Source: Arachnopeziza araneosa (Eukaryota > Ascomycota > Leotiomycetes > Helotiales > Arachnopezizaceae). From it: 64,000 nucleotides of DNA. The position numbers and the translations under genes are program-made. Below the pieces are notes generated by a model. That model was not told where the DNA came from, searched no databases, and saw only the letters and a program-made list of their open reading frames with translations. The stretch covers positions 1 through 64,000 of the forward strand of contig QYAI01000020.1 in the NCBI GenBank assembly GCA_003988855.1, read 5' to 3'. Below are positions 12,401 to 23,770 of the stretch, in pieces; the stretch's first letter is position 1, and the number at the start of each line of letters is the position of its first letter.

Positions 12401-12985
12401 GCGTCTTACGAAGACCCGATACAGACATCTCAGGTCAATACTGCTTCTTCGCCCCCAGACTCAAGAAAGTCCCGTGATACTCCCTCCATTCGTACCCAGA
12501 ATAGCACAGCTGAATCGTACGAGAGCTTAGAGCAGACCTCGAGCAACACCCCTTCTGAGCTAGCACCACCATCCGGTTCAAAGGATAAGGATTCGACATT
12601 GCGGGGATTTTTACGAAGAAAGGGCAGTTCTAGTAAATTCAGCATCTCGTCCTTCCGGAACAAGGAGTCGAGTCTCTTTGGTGGAAAGAAGGTTGGAAGT
12701 ACTAACAACTCTGACCGCAACGCTTCAGTTGAACGCGATGACAGCTTTGATGAATTTGGCGAAGAGCATTTAGGGAAGAGTGTTGATAGTGTTACGAGTA
12801 GCCCCATGATTGGCAGTGTTGGCTCGAGTGATTGGAAGGGCAAGGACAAGGATGGCTTAACGCCCAAAGAAGGCAGAATGAGCATGAATTGGGGTAGATT
12901 TACGCTGAAAAAGGGCAAAGGCAGGGAAAGCATGGATAATGAGCGCGGCGAATTGGACACGTTGAGCACCGAGGACGAGACTTGA
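9451..12985 (+). CDS. membrane-anchored fibronectin-III/coiled-coil protein (1143 aa)
   Basis: Large protein of unknown function. Exons are 9451-9560, 9620-9813 and 9858-12985. A hydrophobic segment at about residues 23-45 looks like an N-terminal membrane anchor. A fibronectin type III fold follows at about 62-147 (VPDAPEVSL..., ITGLRPGHFYNVRV). A charged coiled coil runs from about 250 to 415, with a second short coil near 435-480. The rest is Ser/Pro-rich and probably disordered, ending in a Lys/Gly-rich and acidic tail. The exon choice joins the frames smoothly across LVW-LLFRAWQTLW and GVN-VGDSQP; both introns have branch-like CTGAC or CTAAT sites. An anchor, one FN3 domain and a long coil suggest a tether or scaffold; that is inference. 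It is divergent from PAH1. Confidence 0.82.
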
Positions 12986-13397
12986 ACAGACTAGGCTATC
13001 ATGCACAATAGCCAGCAGGGGATGATAATAAGTATCGTTTTATTGATAGTGGTAAGTAGTGGCTCTGGCTGGCCTCTTAACATAGATCAGATGATGATTA
13101 CTTAATACACTGCAATAAGTTAACTTATGCTGTAACACTGCTCAATGACATTGACACACAGACTGGCTCGAGGTCCATCGATTTTTTGTGTGCTGAGTCA
13201 GATGATATCTATTTACCCCAAGGAGCTGCCCACGATACAAAGTCTCCAATGATAGAAAGCTTCAGCCCAGGTCGTGCGGAGTGCAACCAATAATACCTGG
13301 GTCGGGCTTGATCAGGATCAGCGCCAAGCGGCATTCTCCTGCTGTCGTCTGCGACAGGCTGAGGGAGGATTAGCGAAAGGGGCTTACCCGTGGAACC
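12986..13397. other. 3' flank and left target of mariner element
   Basis: Non-coding 3' region of the FN3 gene up to the TA target site of the mariner-type element. The last ~200 bp look GC-richer than the element itself. Confidence 0.5.
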
Positions 13398-13399
13398 TA

Positions 13400-13514
13400 C
13401 AGAGTATAGCCACAAGTTTGAATACCCTCCGTGCACGACGCCACCAACCCCGCCTAAAATTAGCTATTGTTTTGATGCTGCTTTTATAAAACCTCTTTTC
13501 TGATTTTTGAAGCT
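13400..13514. repeat. left terminal inverted repeat of mariner element
   Basis: Starts CAGAGTATAGCCACAAG and ends just before GTAAATGC. It is the reverse complement of 14265-14378 with a handful of mismatches, several of the C/T type. Confidence 0.9.
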
Positions 13515-13929
13515 GTAAATGCAATGCAATAATAGCAAAAAGGACGGAATTAAGCCTTTAGCTACGCTCTCGAATTTGCGAATTAAGAAGTATAGGATAG
13601 AGCTATATGCGAATACACAAGAAGCACTCCGAAGTTAACAAAAACACGATTATTACTACTTGTCGGCGCGAATTGTGATGAGCAGAATGTCACGTGTTGC
13701 AAATGTCATGTGTAGACGGCACGGTCGAACAGAACCTCATTTCCGAAGTGTGGAGAATAAGGGGTACATTCAGAGTCTATTCGGACTAGGAGCGGAGAGA
13801 AGTCTGCTGTACATAATGCACACCTACTCAGACTATCAACGCACTCCCATATGCCTCTTGACTAGCCATATTCGTGTTCGTGCCGTTACAGTTAGCTTCG
13901 GGTGCTGCTTCAGTTCTTGCCTAGGTCCT

Positions 13930-14260
13930 AACAACCGGGTCCAACCCGTGGCACATACAGTGAGAGTTGTAAAAGCTGCTTTGCAAAGGATAGGTGTTAC
14001 GATTATAGAATAGCTGCCGTATTCGCTAGATTTGAATTCGATCGAGAACTTGTAGGCGATTATGGAGGTTCAAATCTACAAGTTACATCCTGAACTAGAG
14101 CATGCACCGGATACGGTAGAGACGCTTTAAAGCTTTAGTTGAAGCAGCAAAAGAAGCATAGCATGCAATTGAAGATCGTGTATTATATAACCTTTCTGTT
14201 AGTATGCTAAATCGTGTAGATGCAGTACTTGAGGCAAAAGGATAGTATACAAAGTATTGA
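13930..14260 (+). pseudogene. Tc1-like transposase, C-terminal remnant
   Basis: Reads PVAHTVRVVKAAL, then a segment like LPYSLDLNSIENL followed by AIMEVQIYKLHPELEHAPD, the conserved C-terminal DDE region of Tc1-type transposases (family consensus PPYSPDLNPIENLW). Tryptophan positions are TAG stops at 14011, 14053, near 14160 and near 14252, and one extra base shifts the frame near 14132. It ends in the family-typical YTKY just before the right repeat. The N-terminal DNA-binding part and first catalytic Asp are not recognisable. The element cannot make its own transposase. Confidence 0.88.
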
Positions 14261-14264
14261 ATAT

Positions 14265-14378
14265 AGCTTCAAAAATCAGAAAAGGGGTTTATAAAAGCAG
14301 CATCGAAACAATAGCTAATTTTGGGTGGGGTTGGTGGCGTCATGCACGGAGGGTATTCAAACTTGTGGCCATACTCTG
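14265..14378. repeat. right terminal inverted repeat of mariner element
   Basis: Begins AGCTTCAAAAATCAG and ends ATACTCTG before the TA duplication; pairs with 13400-13514. Confidence 0.9.
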
Positions 14379-14803
14379 TAATCCACACCCGGAGGTTGCT
14401 GACAAACAGGATCAACAAACGGAAGCGGAATCACAAATTTGTACCCCGTACAAAGTGCCACTGCGTCTGTTCTGTACGATTGTGGCACAGCTGCGCCATG
14501 GCCCAGAGCGAATCTGGCTTGCATGCAGATGCCGAGTGGCATTATTTAACCTCCCCTCCACACTTCACTCACGAAGCCCCTCCCTTGCTGACTTCCGACC
14601 CACCCAGAACTTACCTTAATTCTACCTTGCCTGATCTAACCTTGCATCGCATCGCATCACCACCACTACACGTTCCTGCTACTCAAATCAACTCCACGCC
14701 CACGACATTTCATAACAGTTAAACACGCAATTCAACCAAACCAAGTCGGGTGATCAGTTCTGAGCGTAATGCGCACGCGGGAGAGAGACGGAGCGGAATA
14801 ACG
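14379..14803. promoter_or_regulatory. upstream region of second Zn2Cys6 regulator
   Basis: 425 bp between the mariner element and the regulator's start. The stretch 14570-14720 is C/T-rich on the coding strand, as in fungal leaders. The transposon lies directly upstream and may set the outer limit of the promoter. Confidence 0.45.
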
Positions 14804-16899
14804 ATGTTTCCGACAAGCATGACCAGCCGCGAGGGAACAGCAACAGAGAATTATCCAGTCCCGGATTCCAAAGGAAAGGAAAAAGACAAGGCCCGTGTAC
14901 GGCATCCGAAGGTCAAGACTGGGTACGTGAGATTTGATCGTCCTCGCTATCTCTCCTGAGGCTGTCACGTTCTAATACTGCGGACAGCTGCATCACATGC
15001 CGTCACCGACGAGTGAAGTGTGACGAGGCTCGGCCTAGCTGTATGAGATGTAAGAAGTATGGCACAGAATGCGAAGGTTATCTTCCTGGGAGGAAAAGAC
15101 CACCGTCGTCAAGCTACGGGACCGTCGCCACGCAAGCGCGGACCATTGTGCCGAAGAATCAGCAGGACCGAGTCTCATCCCCACAGCTTTTCATGCAGCC
15201 GTTCGCATCGCTTTTTGACAATGATCAAGAGCATCTTTATTTCACTTTGTTTTCCACCAGGATAGCCACGGAGATATGTCCCTATTTCAATCCTGAGTCC
15301 TGGAGTCGAATGATTCTCCAAGCATGTACGCTGAATCCTAGTATTCGTCATGCTGCCATCGCTATCGGAGCTTTAGGGAAATCACACGAGATTGCCCAGC
15401 TTGGGAAGAGCCCCGGGACAGATGGTAAACATACGATCAATGTCGAACCCGACAAAAATCTAGAGGTCGATATGTTGAAGACTACAAGTCCAAATACTGA
15501 AGATCTGGCGAGCCAGGCCTACATACACCACCGAGCGGCATTAGAGCAGTATGACAAAGCTATCAAACGTATGCGAAACGATATCTCTAATGGGAATCAA
15601 AGCATGCGAACAACTTTAATAATTTGTATTGTCATTATTTGCTTCGAGGCAATCCATGGAAATCATGAGAGCGCTGCCGGGCAGTTGCAGAGCGGCTTAG
15701 CGTTGGTTCAAGACTGGAAAAGCCACCAGAGCAACTCTCAAGGCCATCCACAAGGCTTCTCATCTCCTATGCCTGATGTTGTTGAAGATTTCCTTGTCCA
15801 GATTTTCGGCAGGATGGAAATCCAAAGCATGTCGGTCTTTGACCCTAGACCAGTTGAAGTGCATAAGATTCTGAAAGATGAAGGCAAGGAAACAGTCGCT
15901 TCAATGCCATCAGAGTTCGAAAGTATTGATCAGGCACGAGTTTATTTAGACCTAATCACTCGACGGCTCATGCACTTCAATGCATCGATTCACGTTGATA
16001 GGAACTGTAAACTGCCGTCTTCGGCAATGGGCAAACCATCTTCGCCTGCTTCGCCTCGGCCGCCCTTATGGCAGGAAGGAGACGACATGCCACGGCCAAT
16101 GCCTTGGATTGATGGAAAGATACCTCTTGAGAAGACTCAGATAACGCTTTCCTCTCAAGAAGTCATGGCTGAGCAAGCCTCGCTTGGTCGCGAAGTTTCG
16201 GCGTGGACGGAAGCATTCAAGCCCTTTTTGACACAATCATTATCGCTTGGCGGTATTGATGCTATCTCAGCACTCACGCTCAGTATTTCGTCGATTACGA
16301 GCAGGATTTCTCTTCGAGCAGCGCTCTTCATAAATGAATCAGCGTATGACGTTTTTCTTCCAGAATATAAAAAGGTAGTAGAAAGCTCAGCATTACTGCT
16401 TCGCTTGCAAAAATCTTTGAACCAGCAAAATGAGCAGCTAAGAGGCACTGAACCTGATGGAAAGGCACCAATGCTACATTTTGCTTTTGACATTGGGGTG
16501 GTTCCACCATTATATCTCGTTGCAATCAAATGCCGAGATCGCCGTCTGCGACGTGAAGCCCTACACCTGCTCGATCAGAACCCACGTCGTGAAGGCGTCT
16601 GGGATAGTATAGCTACAGTGGCTTTGGGGCGATGGGTGATTGGTTTAGAAGAGGAAGGGACGAGGAGATTCTATTCCTCGTCTCCTAGCACAGGCGGCTA
16701 CGATAGTTCGGGCGATGAAGCAACTCAGCAGAGGGGGGGCTCAGAAGAGGACCAAGAGATGCCTATACCAGAGGAAATGAGAGTCAGAAAGGCTAAGATG
16801 CGTTTCGATCTACTGGCAAGGAGAGCAAATATGTGGTGCTTGCAAATGGATGTGGAAAAGAGGCAATTTGTGGAGAAAACAAATGTGTTCTTCTGGTAA
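14804..16899 (+). CDS. Zn2Cys6 transcription factor (676 aa)
   Basis: Nuclear regulator. Exons are 14804-14922 and 14988-16899; the intron (GTACGT donor, TCTAATACT branch region, ACAG acceptor) falls inside the codon just before the zinc cluster. The cluster reads C41-x2-C44-x6-C51-x6-C58-x2-C61-x6-C68, with TCRHRRVKCDEARPSC as the recognisable core. The C-terminal half has the helical, Leu-rich character of the fungal-specific DUF3468-like regulatory part (segments such as LITRRLMHFNA and ALHLLDQNPRREGVWDS). The first ATG of the frame after the leader is used as the start; a further ATG five codons on is possible. Target genes are unknown; the only neighbours are the mariner element upstream and a long gene-poor stretch downstream. 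Confidence 0.88.
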
Positions 16900-18646
16900 T
16901 TTCAATCCATGTATAGTAACGTTCATAAATTGCAATCGTATCACATTTTAGCATGTAAATTGTTCATGTAGAGCCTTCTTAAAATTAAAAAAGTCATCAG
17001 TCTCAGGCCGCGGTATGAAGCGGGAGCTAGGAGACGTGAAGTTCAAAGTCATAGAGCTAGTCAGACAGTAATCGGCGCAGGTGAGTTGCTATTCCTCTTA
17101 TGCGCTCTATTTAAGTGAGAGCGACAGTTAAATGGAAGCTCGTTCACTCTCATGATACAGCAAGCTGCCCAAATTTCCATGCGCATCTTCTCCTAGGCAT
17201 CGCTAAATACAAAGCAGGATTAGAACCAGTTACACCTACATCTCGTATAGGTGTATGCATTACACACTTCCCAATGCCAAATGAAGCAAAGAAACCCGTC
17301 TTCACATTTATCACACTCCTATTCTCACTCCCCCCGCATCGAGGATACATTCGTGATTGACAACGATATGCTGTGCTATGGCATCAACCTGGGGTTGAGC
17401 CACTGGGCTCCGCCAAATGATCCATGGGAAAATAGCGCCAAAGAGCGTACCTGTTTGAGAATGTTTTTGAAAATAGATGAGGCGCTTCTGAGACAGTCTT
17501 TAACATACTAGTTCTCGGTGAGACGAGAGCAAATTGATGTGAGAATAAATTTAAAGGGAAATTGAAGATCTAAAGTCCGAGCAGTTTGTACGATCAATGG
17601 TTTTGGACTCCTAAGAGTGCTGATAATCTCCGGAGTAAAGAAGGGACAGACAGCTACTCGGAGTTTTTGTCGGCCTTCGTCAAAGTGACTTAGCAGATAG
17701 AAGATCAAACTCGCCGATCACAACAGGCACTCACAGATAATTGTAAAATAGGTAGCATTCTCCCCGCCGTGGTAGAGGAATAGAAAAGTTAAGGAAAAAC
17801 AAATGTAACGCGAAGGATGACATACGCACATTTTTAGAAGTTGAGTTACCAATACCCTACACCTTGTCTGAATACTGCTCTATATCACGGTTTGATACAG
17901 AAAATAAGACAATAATGTGTATCAGTTTACCTCAAGTAAGACCTGCGTGATATGTTTGAGTAGAAGATCCAAGAAGAAAAGACTGTAAGATGGCACTGGC
18001 CGATTGGAATATGTGACAAAGCTCTAAGTTATTTGTGATCCGGTTCATCTTGTATCTCACCAACTTGTGATGCTGGGTTCGATGGAAGTTGTTTCCACTG
18101 TATTTGTGCCCAAAAGCCTGAAGACATAGAGCTACATACAAGTATCTCACTGAGCCTGCCACCTGTGCTGAAGTTTTGGCTTCAAAATAAGACTAGATAA
18201 CAAGGCCGACGTAGACATGTGGATTTCGAAAACGCGACTCACACTTCACTTAGATCTGCTCTCACTTGAAAGACCGAAAGAAAGGAAAGTGGTGCCCAAA
18301 ACAAAGGAGTTACCCGACACCAAGATGCGCGTCTTTCCCTTCATCATTCACACTCCCATATCTCTGACTCCAATGATTTCTTACGAGTACGTTACAAGTC
18401 TGGTTGAGTTGCAAGGCACGTAGATTCAGTATCAACAAGGATACATATCGTGTTCCACAGTGGGCAGCAGTTTCCAAAGTTGCAATCTCCGACTCTCAAC
18501 GGTGTTGCAGCGAGCCATGCTATTGTTGGTCATCAATGAGTTGAAACTCGTTCAATAATGTACGGCGGTTCGAATGGGGAAAATATAAGCACGATCAATG
18601 CTTCACAGCAGAGTAGCGGTGAGATTGAAGTAAGGATGCGAAACTA

Positions 18647-19462
18647 TCAAATTTCAGCTACCTCGTTCGTCGGTGGTGTCGTAGTTTGCCATGCCACGAC
18701 ATTTGCACACCATGGACACGAAATGTATTTGAGACGAAGGCCGCAGGACACATGGAAAAGTGGCGACATTGTAAAATAGGAAGGGAAGTGCCAGCAGCTG
18801 AAGGGAGAAAGTCGAGCATAATTTCTTGCCCACAGAGCGTTTGTTGGGCTGGGGGTCGAAGTTAAAACAGCAAAGGAGAGATGGTAATGTTGCAGTGGCT
18901 TCTCAAGGAAAGGGGAACCTTGGTGCCACAGCCTTGCAGCAGCCACGAGGTTGGAGAAAGTAGTAATATTACCTGAAAGGTACAGGATGTCCGTACCTGG
19001 CATCGGAACCGGACGATGACGAGTAGTACCTGAATCAGGGTCCGAAAAAGAAGGATTTTGAGGGTGGTGTCTGCCGTGAATAGCAATCTTCTGGAAGATG
19101 GAAGGGTGCGAAACTGACTGTCGGGCGGTACCGATGCATGAAGACCAAGCCGCTGGTTTCAGACCACAGCAACAAAAACGATCAAGAGATTCACCCTGCA
19201 TGCCAATCTCCGCCGAGATTATTGGCTGTGCCTGACTGGGTGGGTGGATGGGACCAGGTTCGGGACGGAGGGAGTGAAGTTTGGCGGAGCTGGACGAGCA
19301 GAGGACGGGGACGAAGAGAGGGGAGGAGATGGGTGGTGGTGGTGGTGCTTGCTTGCCGCAGCCTGTCCCAATGGACGAGTTGAATGACCATCTTGACGGT
19401 CCACCGGCAGATGGCTTGCATCGATGTCTCGAAAGATGCTCTCTCGATGGTGCTGCTACCAT
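18647..19462 (-). other. 271-codon open frame, coding status doubtful
   Basis: An open frame rich in Ser, Pro and His, with no domain I recognise, overlapped by a 174-codon frame on the other strand (19281-19805). No supporting promoter or splice signals were found. It could be an orphan gene or a chance frame in GC-rich DNA; I lean towards chance. Confidence 0.15.
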
Positions 19463-20759
19463 CCAAGCTTCACCACTAACCGGCTTCGGAGTCTCTGCAC
19501 TTTCGGCAACTGGCCACTGTCATTGGCTCATGTCACATCCCATCAGCATCACCGGATTCCTTATCGCCAACCGCCCCACTCCCGGCTCGCCCAACATCAC
19601 CATTCCCATTCCAATTCAGATCCAAGACCTCCAACAAGAAACGACAGTCGCATCGTCACAATCATTGCATTTGTCGTACTGGGTATTGGCAATACGCACT
19701 ACCAAGTACGCTCGCAGGCATATATTTCCTTCGTGTTTAAGGTACACATGGCAGACGAGATCACCGACTGACCTGTACAACACCAAACACATGACGCACG
19801 CGTGAATCTGCACATCTGCAGGCCATATCTCCACAGAACTCGGCTCCCCACCTCGTTCCGAAGGCTGCCTGCAGACGGAGCTTTTGATCGTCAATGGGGA
19901 ATGTGCCCCCTGGTTGGCCAAGAAGTTTCTTCTTTCCAGAGCTGTGGCTTCCCTATCTTCGAGACTAAAATCTGGGCAAGTAGACCAGTTCCAGAGGCAG
20001 ATCTAGCGATCCCTGTTGAAGATATGAGGCGACTGGCTTGATGGTTCCTTCAGAGTCTGAAACAATTTCTCTGGTTGTGATTGCACGAGGAGCAAGATAA
20101 AGGAAATTTGAATTGGCAGTTTGTCTGATTGAGCCTGATTGAACAATTGGATGGTTTGACGGCAGCCTCGATCTGGGAGAGGCAACCAGAGAGGACGGGA
20201 AGTGCAGCCAATTGTGGGGTATGAACATGTCAAGCAGAAGCAACAAGAAATAGTTCCTGAGGAGAAGGAGGTTAAACTCATCTCATTAGGGTGTGGAAAA
20301 GCTAATGGACTTGAACGACAATTTTCCATTCTATGTTTACACGAAGTCGTAACTTCAACACCTGCTCTTCTTTTCTACCATTTGTTTTGATGGATTTGGG
20401 TCAAGACCTGGCCGGGCATCGCTGCAGACAGTGTTGTATCGGCGGCCTCGACAGGCTGGAGCTGCCCAGAAGCTTAGATCTCCCCTCGCCCACAGGCCAG
20501 GCGTCTGCCCTGGACGAATCACAGCAGCGAAATTCTCCTTATCAGTGACTAAAAGTCGCACTTCAAGCCCACAGCTGCCCACAGACCAGCTGAGTGGGAG
20601 GCGGTCGCATGCTCGCAACTTTTGCGGTTCACTCCACCACCCACAGCGCATCCCGCTCCAACACATCGGCGTCGTCCGCAGTCGCAGACCTCCCTCTCAG
20701 CTACCCTGGTAGCTTATCCCTGCAAGTGAAAGCGCCACTGGGGAGCTCTCAGACAAACA

Positions 20760-20767
20760 TATATATA
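20760..20767 (+). promoter_or_regulatory. TATA-like element of permease gene
   Basis: TATATATA about 170 bp upstream of the permease ATG, followed by a plausible leader. Placement is compatible with a promoter but not proven. Confidence 0.4.
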
Positions 20768-20934
20768 CTTCTGCGCTCATGTTGTAGTGGGAATATCAGA
20801 CAGACAGACATCGACGGTCGAGTCCATCCTTTGAAACTCATTGGCACTGAAACTCAAAGCTTCTGGAGCTTGGAGTCCTTCGCATTCCTTCCTTAAGACT
20901 ATCGAAACATCAGACGAATACTCAACTTCTTCCA

Positions 20935-22595
20935 ATGGGTCCATTCTCAAAGAACGATATCGAGGCTGGCGAGAAACCAGCCTTCACCAACGAGGCCGAC
21001 TCTGGCGACTATGTTCCTGATGAGGGCGCAGTAGCCGCCGAGACTTTTGTTATTGGAGACAGCTGGTATGCGAAGACACAGAGACTGGCAGGAAAGTTCG
21101 GTGTTGAACAGAGAGGTATTGAGCGAGTTCCCAGCGATGAGCGTTCACCAGCACCCATTTCTCAAGTTGGAACTATGTGGTTTTCGGCAAACTTGGTTGT
21201 TTCATCATTTGCTATTGGAGCTCTTGCCTACCCCGTCTTCTACCTCGGATTTATTGATACAATCCTGATCATCTTCTTCGTCAATCTCCTTGGTGTTCTT
21301 CCGGTCTCTTTCTTCTCCACATTCGGTCCCCGCTTTGGTCTTCGACAGATGGTTCTCTCCAGGTTCTTCTTCGGAGTAAGTATCTGTGCCTTTCCATTAA
21401 TGATATCTGGCTAACCGTATTTAGTGGTATGGTGTAAAGATCGTGGCTGTCTTCAATATTCTTGCTTGTGTGGGATGGAGTGCAGTAAATGTCATCGTTG
21501 GTGCACAAATGTTTAATGCTGTCAATCCTCACATGCCTGGCTGGGCAGGAATCATTGTCATCGCGGCTGCAACTTTCTTGATAACCCTTTTTGGTTACAA
21601 GATTGTGCACACCTACGAGCGATACTCCTGGATTCCTTGCGCCATCGTCTTTCTCATCATCCTCGGCGAGTTTGCTCACTCCGGCAAGTTCGAGAACATT
21701 CCTATGGGAGTTGGTAAGAGTGAAGCCGGAGCTGCTCTCTCCTTCGCTGCCTCTGTATTCGGCTTTGCTACTGGCTGGACCTCCTACGCAGCAGACTACA
21801 CAGTCTATCAGCCAGTTGATCGCCCACGCCGTAAGGTGTTCTTCTGGACTTTCGCGGGTCTCATTTTCCCCCTCCTTTTCACCGAGATGCTTGGTGCTGC
21901 TGTTGCTACGGCCATGGCCGCAAACGACGGAGATAACGCCTACATGGATGGCTATGGGACTGCTGGTATCGGCGGTCTTCTTGCAGCTGTCCTCTTTCCC
22001 CCTCTTGGCAGATTCGGCGAATTCTGCCTTGTTGTCCTCGCCTTGTCCATTGTCGCAAACAACTGCCCTAATATCTATTCTGTTTCGCTCTCTCTTCAAC
22101 TCCTCGCTCGTGTTTCTCAACGCGTTCCCCGCTTTGTGTGGACCTTTGTTGGAACTCTGATCTACTGTGCTATTGCTATTCCAGGTTACGGTCACTTTGC
22201 GTCTGTGCTTGAGAATTTCATGTTACTCATCGCTTATTGGCTCGCCATTTACGAAGGTCATTACTACCCCTCCATTGTTGAACACCATTTATTAACTGCA
22301 AACAGGTATTTCACTCTCGGAACATATTCTCTACAAGAGGGGCTTTGGAGGTTACGATCCATCCATTTATATGGATGCTTCTAAGCTCCCTCCCGGATTT
22401 GCGGCGGTCACTGCTTTCGGGTTTGGTATTATGGGAGCTGTGCTTGGCATGGCACAGGTCTGGTTTACAGGCCCAATTGGCAAGCTTTGTGGTACAGAAT
22501 TCGGAGGAGATGTTGGTTTCGAACTCGCTTTCTCATTTTCGGCTGTTTCTTATATCGGCCTAAGGTATTTCGAGAAGAAGCACTTTGGTCGTTAG
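20935..22595 (+). CDS. NCS1-family purine/cytosine permease (520 aa)
   Basis: Plasma-membrane importer of purines, cytosine or related bases, of the Fcy2 type. Exons are 20935-21375, 21425-22256 and 22306-22595. A hydrophilic N-terminus of about 75 residues with IERVPSDER precedes 12 predicted helices. Family marks include GTMWFSANL, GPRFGLRQMVLSRFFFGWYG across the first splice, TGWTSYAADYTVYQP and IYEGISLSEHILYKRGFGGYD across the second. Length fits the family. The first intron is ordinary (GTAAGT, GCTAAC, TTAG); the second uses a weak donor, GTCATT, but only this splice keeps the conserved sequence in frame. Which base it carries cannot be told from sequence alone. Confidence 0.93.
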
Positions 22596-23215
22596 GGGAG
22601 CGAAGCTTGTTGTCCTTGTCTGGAAAATATACATGGTTGTTGATATCAAGATTTACGAGAGAGTTCTGATTTTTTATGAGAGTTGGTTGAGATGGCTTTA
22701 GTGCCGATTTCGATAGATTTCTGGAAAATATACCCTGATTCGCATTCTACTGATTTTGACTTTACAAATCGCAATGCTTTCAGTTCGCCGTCAGAAAGGA
22801 TTTAGACCTAATGGTTGATTGATGCTCAAGTCACTAAACTCGAAGATCCTGATCTATCGGTACGTTTCTTGTTCAGCACCAATGCTAAAGCCGAGCATGT
22901 CTAGACCGTTGTGTCAGGATCTCCGAGATCAACTTTAAACCTTTGTCTAATATAACCCGAAGGTTTAAGCGATTCGAAAGGTTCCGTATTTTGTTTCTCA
23001 AGTACAGCCCATCATTGCGTGTTGCCACCAAACGACTTCTAATTCTAATATGTCTAGATACTTCCAAGATATTCTTCCGTCTGAGCTCGGAGATCTTCTG
23101 TCAAAAACAATCGCCACGAACCAGATCTACCAATTACCTACCTTTCTCCGACAGCTCTTCGCCTGTGAGACATCTTACTTTACTAATTATGGAACCACTC
23201 CAACAATTTCTCCTT
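22596..23215. other. convergent intergenic region
   Basis: 3' flanks of the permease (plus) and the acetyltransferase (minus). Nothing else is visible. Confidence 0.5.
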
Positions 23216-23770
23216 TCACAATCTTTTTGCCATCACCCAATCCGTCTGACGACAATCGCCGATCGTGAAGTCATGCTGCCCAACCTTCCCAAACCCCATG
23301 CGCTCATAGACTCTCTGCGCCTTGAAATTCTCTTCCCAAACCCCCAGCCACAAACTCTCAAAGCCATCCCGGCGGGCTATACGTTCGATCTCCATTATTA
23401 ACTTTTTCCCTACGCCCCTACCATGAAACCCAGGATCAACATACAGCCTTCGAAGCTCCACCAGTTTCTCGATCTCCGCTAAACAAGGGTCGGTAGTGCC
23501 GCGACGAATTTGTGAGAACCCTACTACTCTTTCAGGCGATGATGTTGGGGATGCTACGATTGTGTCTAAGTCTTTGTTCTCAAAGTCGTCGCTGAGGGAA
23601 GAGATAGAGTAGGCTTCAAGTAGATAAGCAGTCAGATCGGAGGGAGGTATTGAGTAGCCAAAAGTAGCAGTGAAAGTATCAATCCCTAGTTTGGCGATTT
23701 GGGGGAGGTCGGAGGGGCCAGCTCGACGGATGAGGACTTCTTTACATTCTAAGCTCATTGCTTCCGGCAT
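23216..23770 (-). CDS. GNAT N-acetyltransferase (184 aa)
   Basis: Single-exon enzyme predicted to move an acetyl group from acetyl-CoA to an amine. It starts with the first ATG; a second in-frame ATG follows four codons later. The acetyl-CoA-binding motif A is LYVDPGFHGRGVGKKL at 109-124, with the R/Q-x-x-G-x-G/A core as RGVGKK. Motif B residues N148 and Y155 (ENFKAQRVYERMGF) follow. Length is normal for a stand-alone GNAT. The substrate cannot be inferred; small GNATs of this kind are often annotated as ribosomal-protein or polyamine acetylases only on weak grounds. Confidence 0.9.
   Translation of the reverse strand: MPEAMSLECKEVLIRRAGPSDLPQIAKLGIDTFTATFGYSIPPSDLTAYLLEAYSISSLSDDFENKDLDTIVASPTSSPERVVGFSQIRRGTTDPCLAEIEKLVELRRLYVDPGFHGRGVGKKLIMEIERIARRDGFESLWLGVWEENFKAQRVYERMGFGKVGQHDFTIGDCRQTDWVMAKRL

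Larger units (their letters stand above)
13400..14378 (+). mobile_element. short Tc1/mariner-type element with TA target duplication
   Basis: A 979-bp unit is bounded by inverted repeats of about 115 bp (13400-13514 and 14265-14378, roughly 93-95% alike by eye) and flanked on both sides by the dinucleotide TA (13398-13399 and 14379-14380), the target duplicated by Tc1/mariner elements. Inside, only the last third of a Tc1-like transposase can be read, ending 4 bp before the right repeat. The element is too short to encode a full transposase (usually 1.2-1.7 kb), so it is an internally deleted, non-autonomous copy. TGG codons turned into TAG fit repeat-induced point mutation. Confidence 0.9.
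16900..20934. other. 4-kb gene-poor region
   Basis: No convincing gene. Positions 18650-19800 look GC-richer and carry long overlapping open frames on both strands without any recognisable domain, which usually reflects composition. A 7-bp-arm hairpin lies at 17232-17254. The right part is the upstream region of the permease gene, with C/T-rich leader-like sequence and a TATA box. Confidence 0.45.

Noticed and set aside
17190..17260. Possible tRNA on the minus strand (a GTTCTAATCC-like T-arm next to a hairpin)
   Set aside because: The 7-bp hairpin at 17232-17254 is real, but no acceptor stem closes the structure and no D-arm is found.
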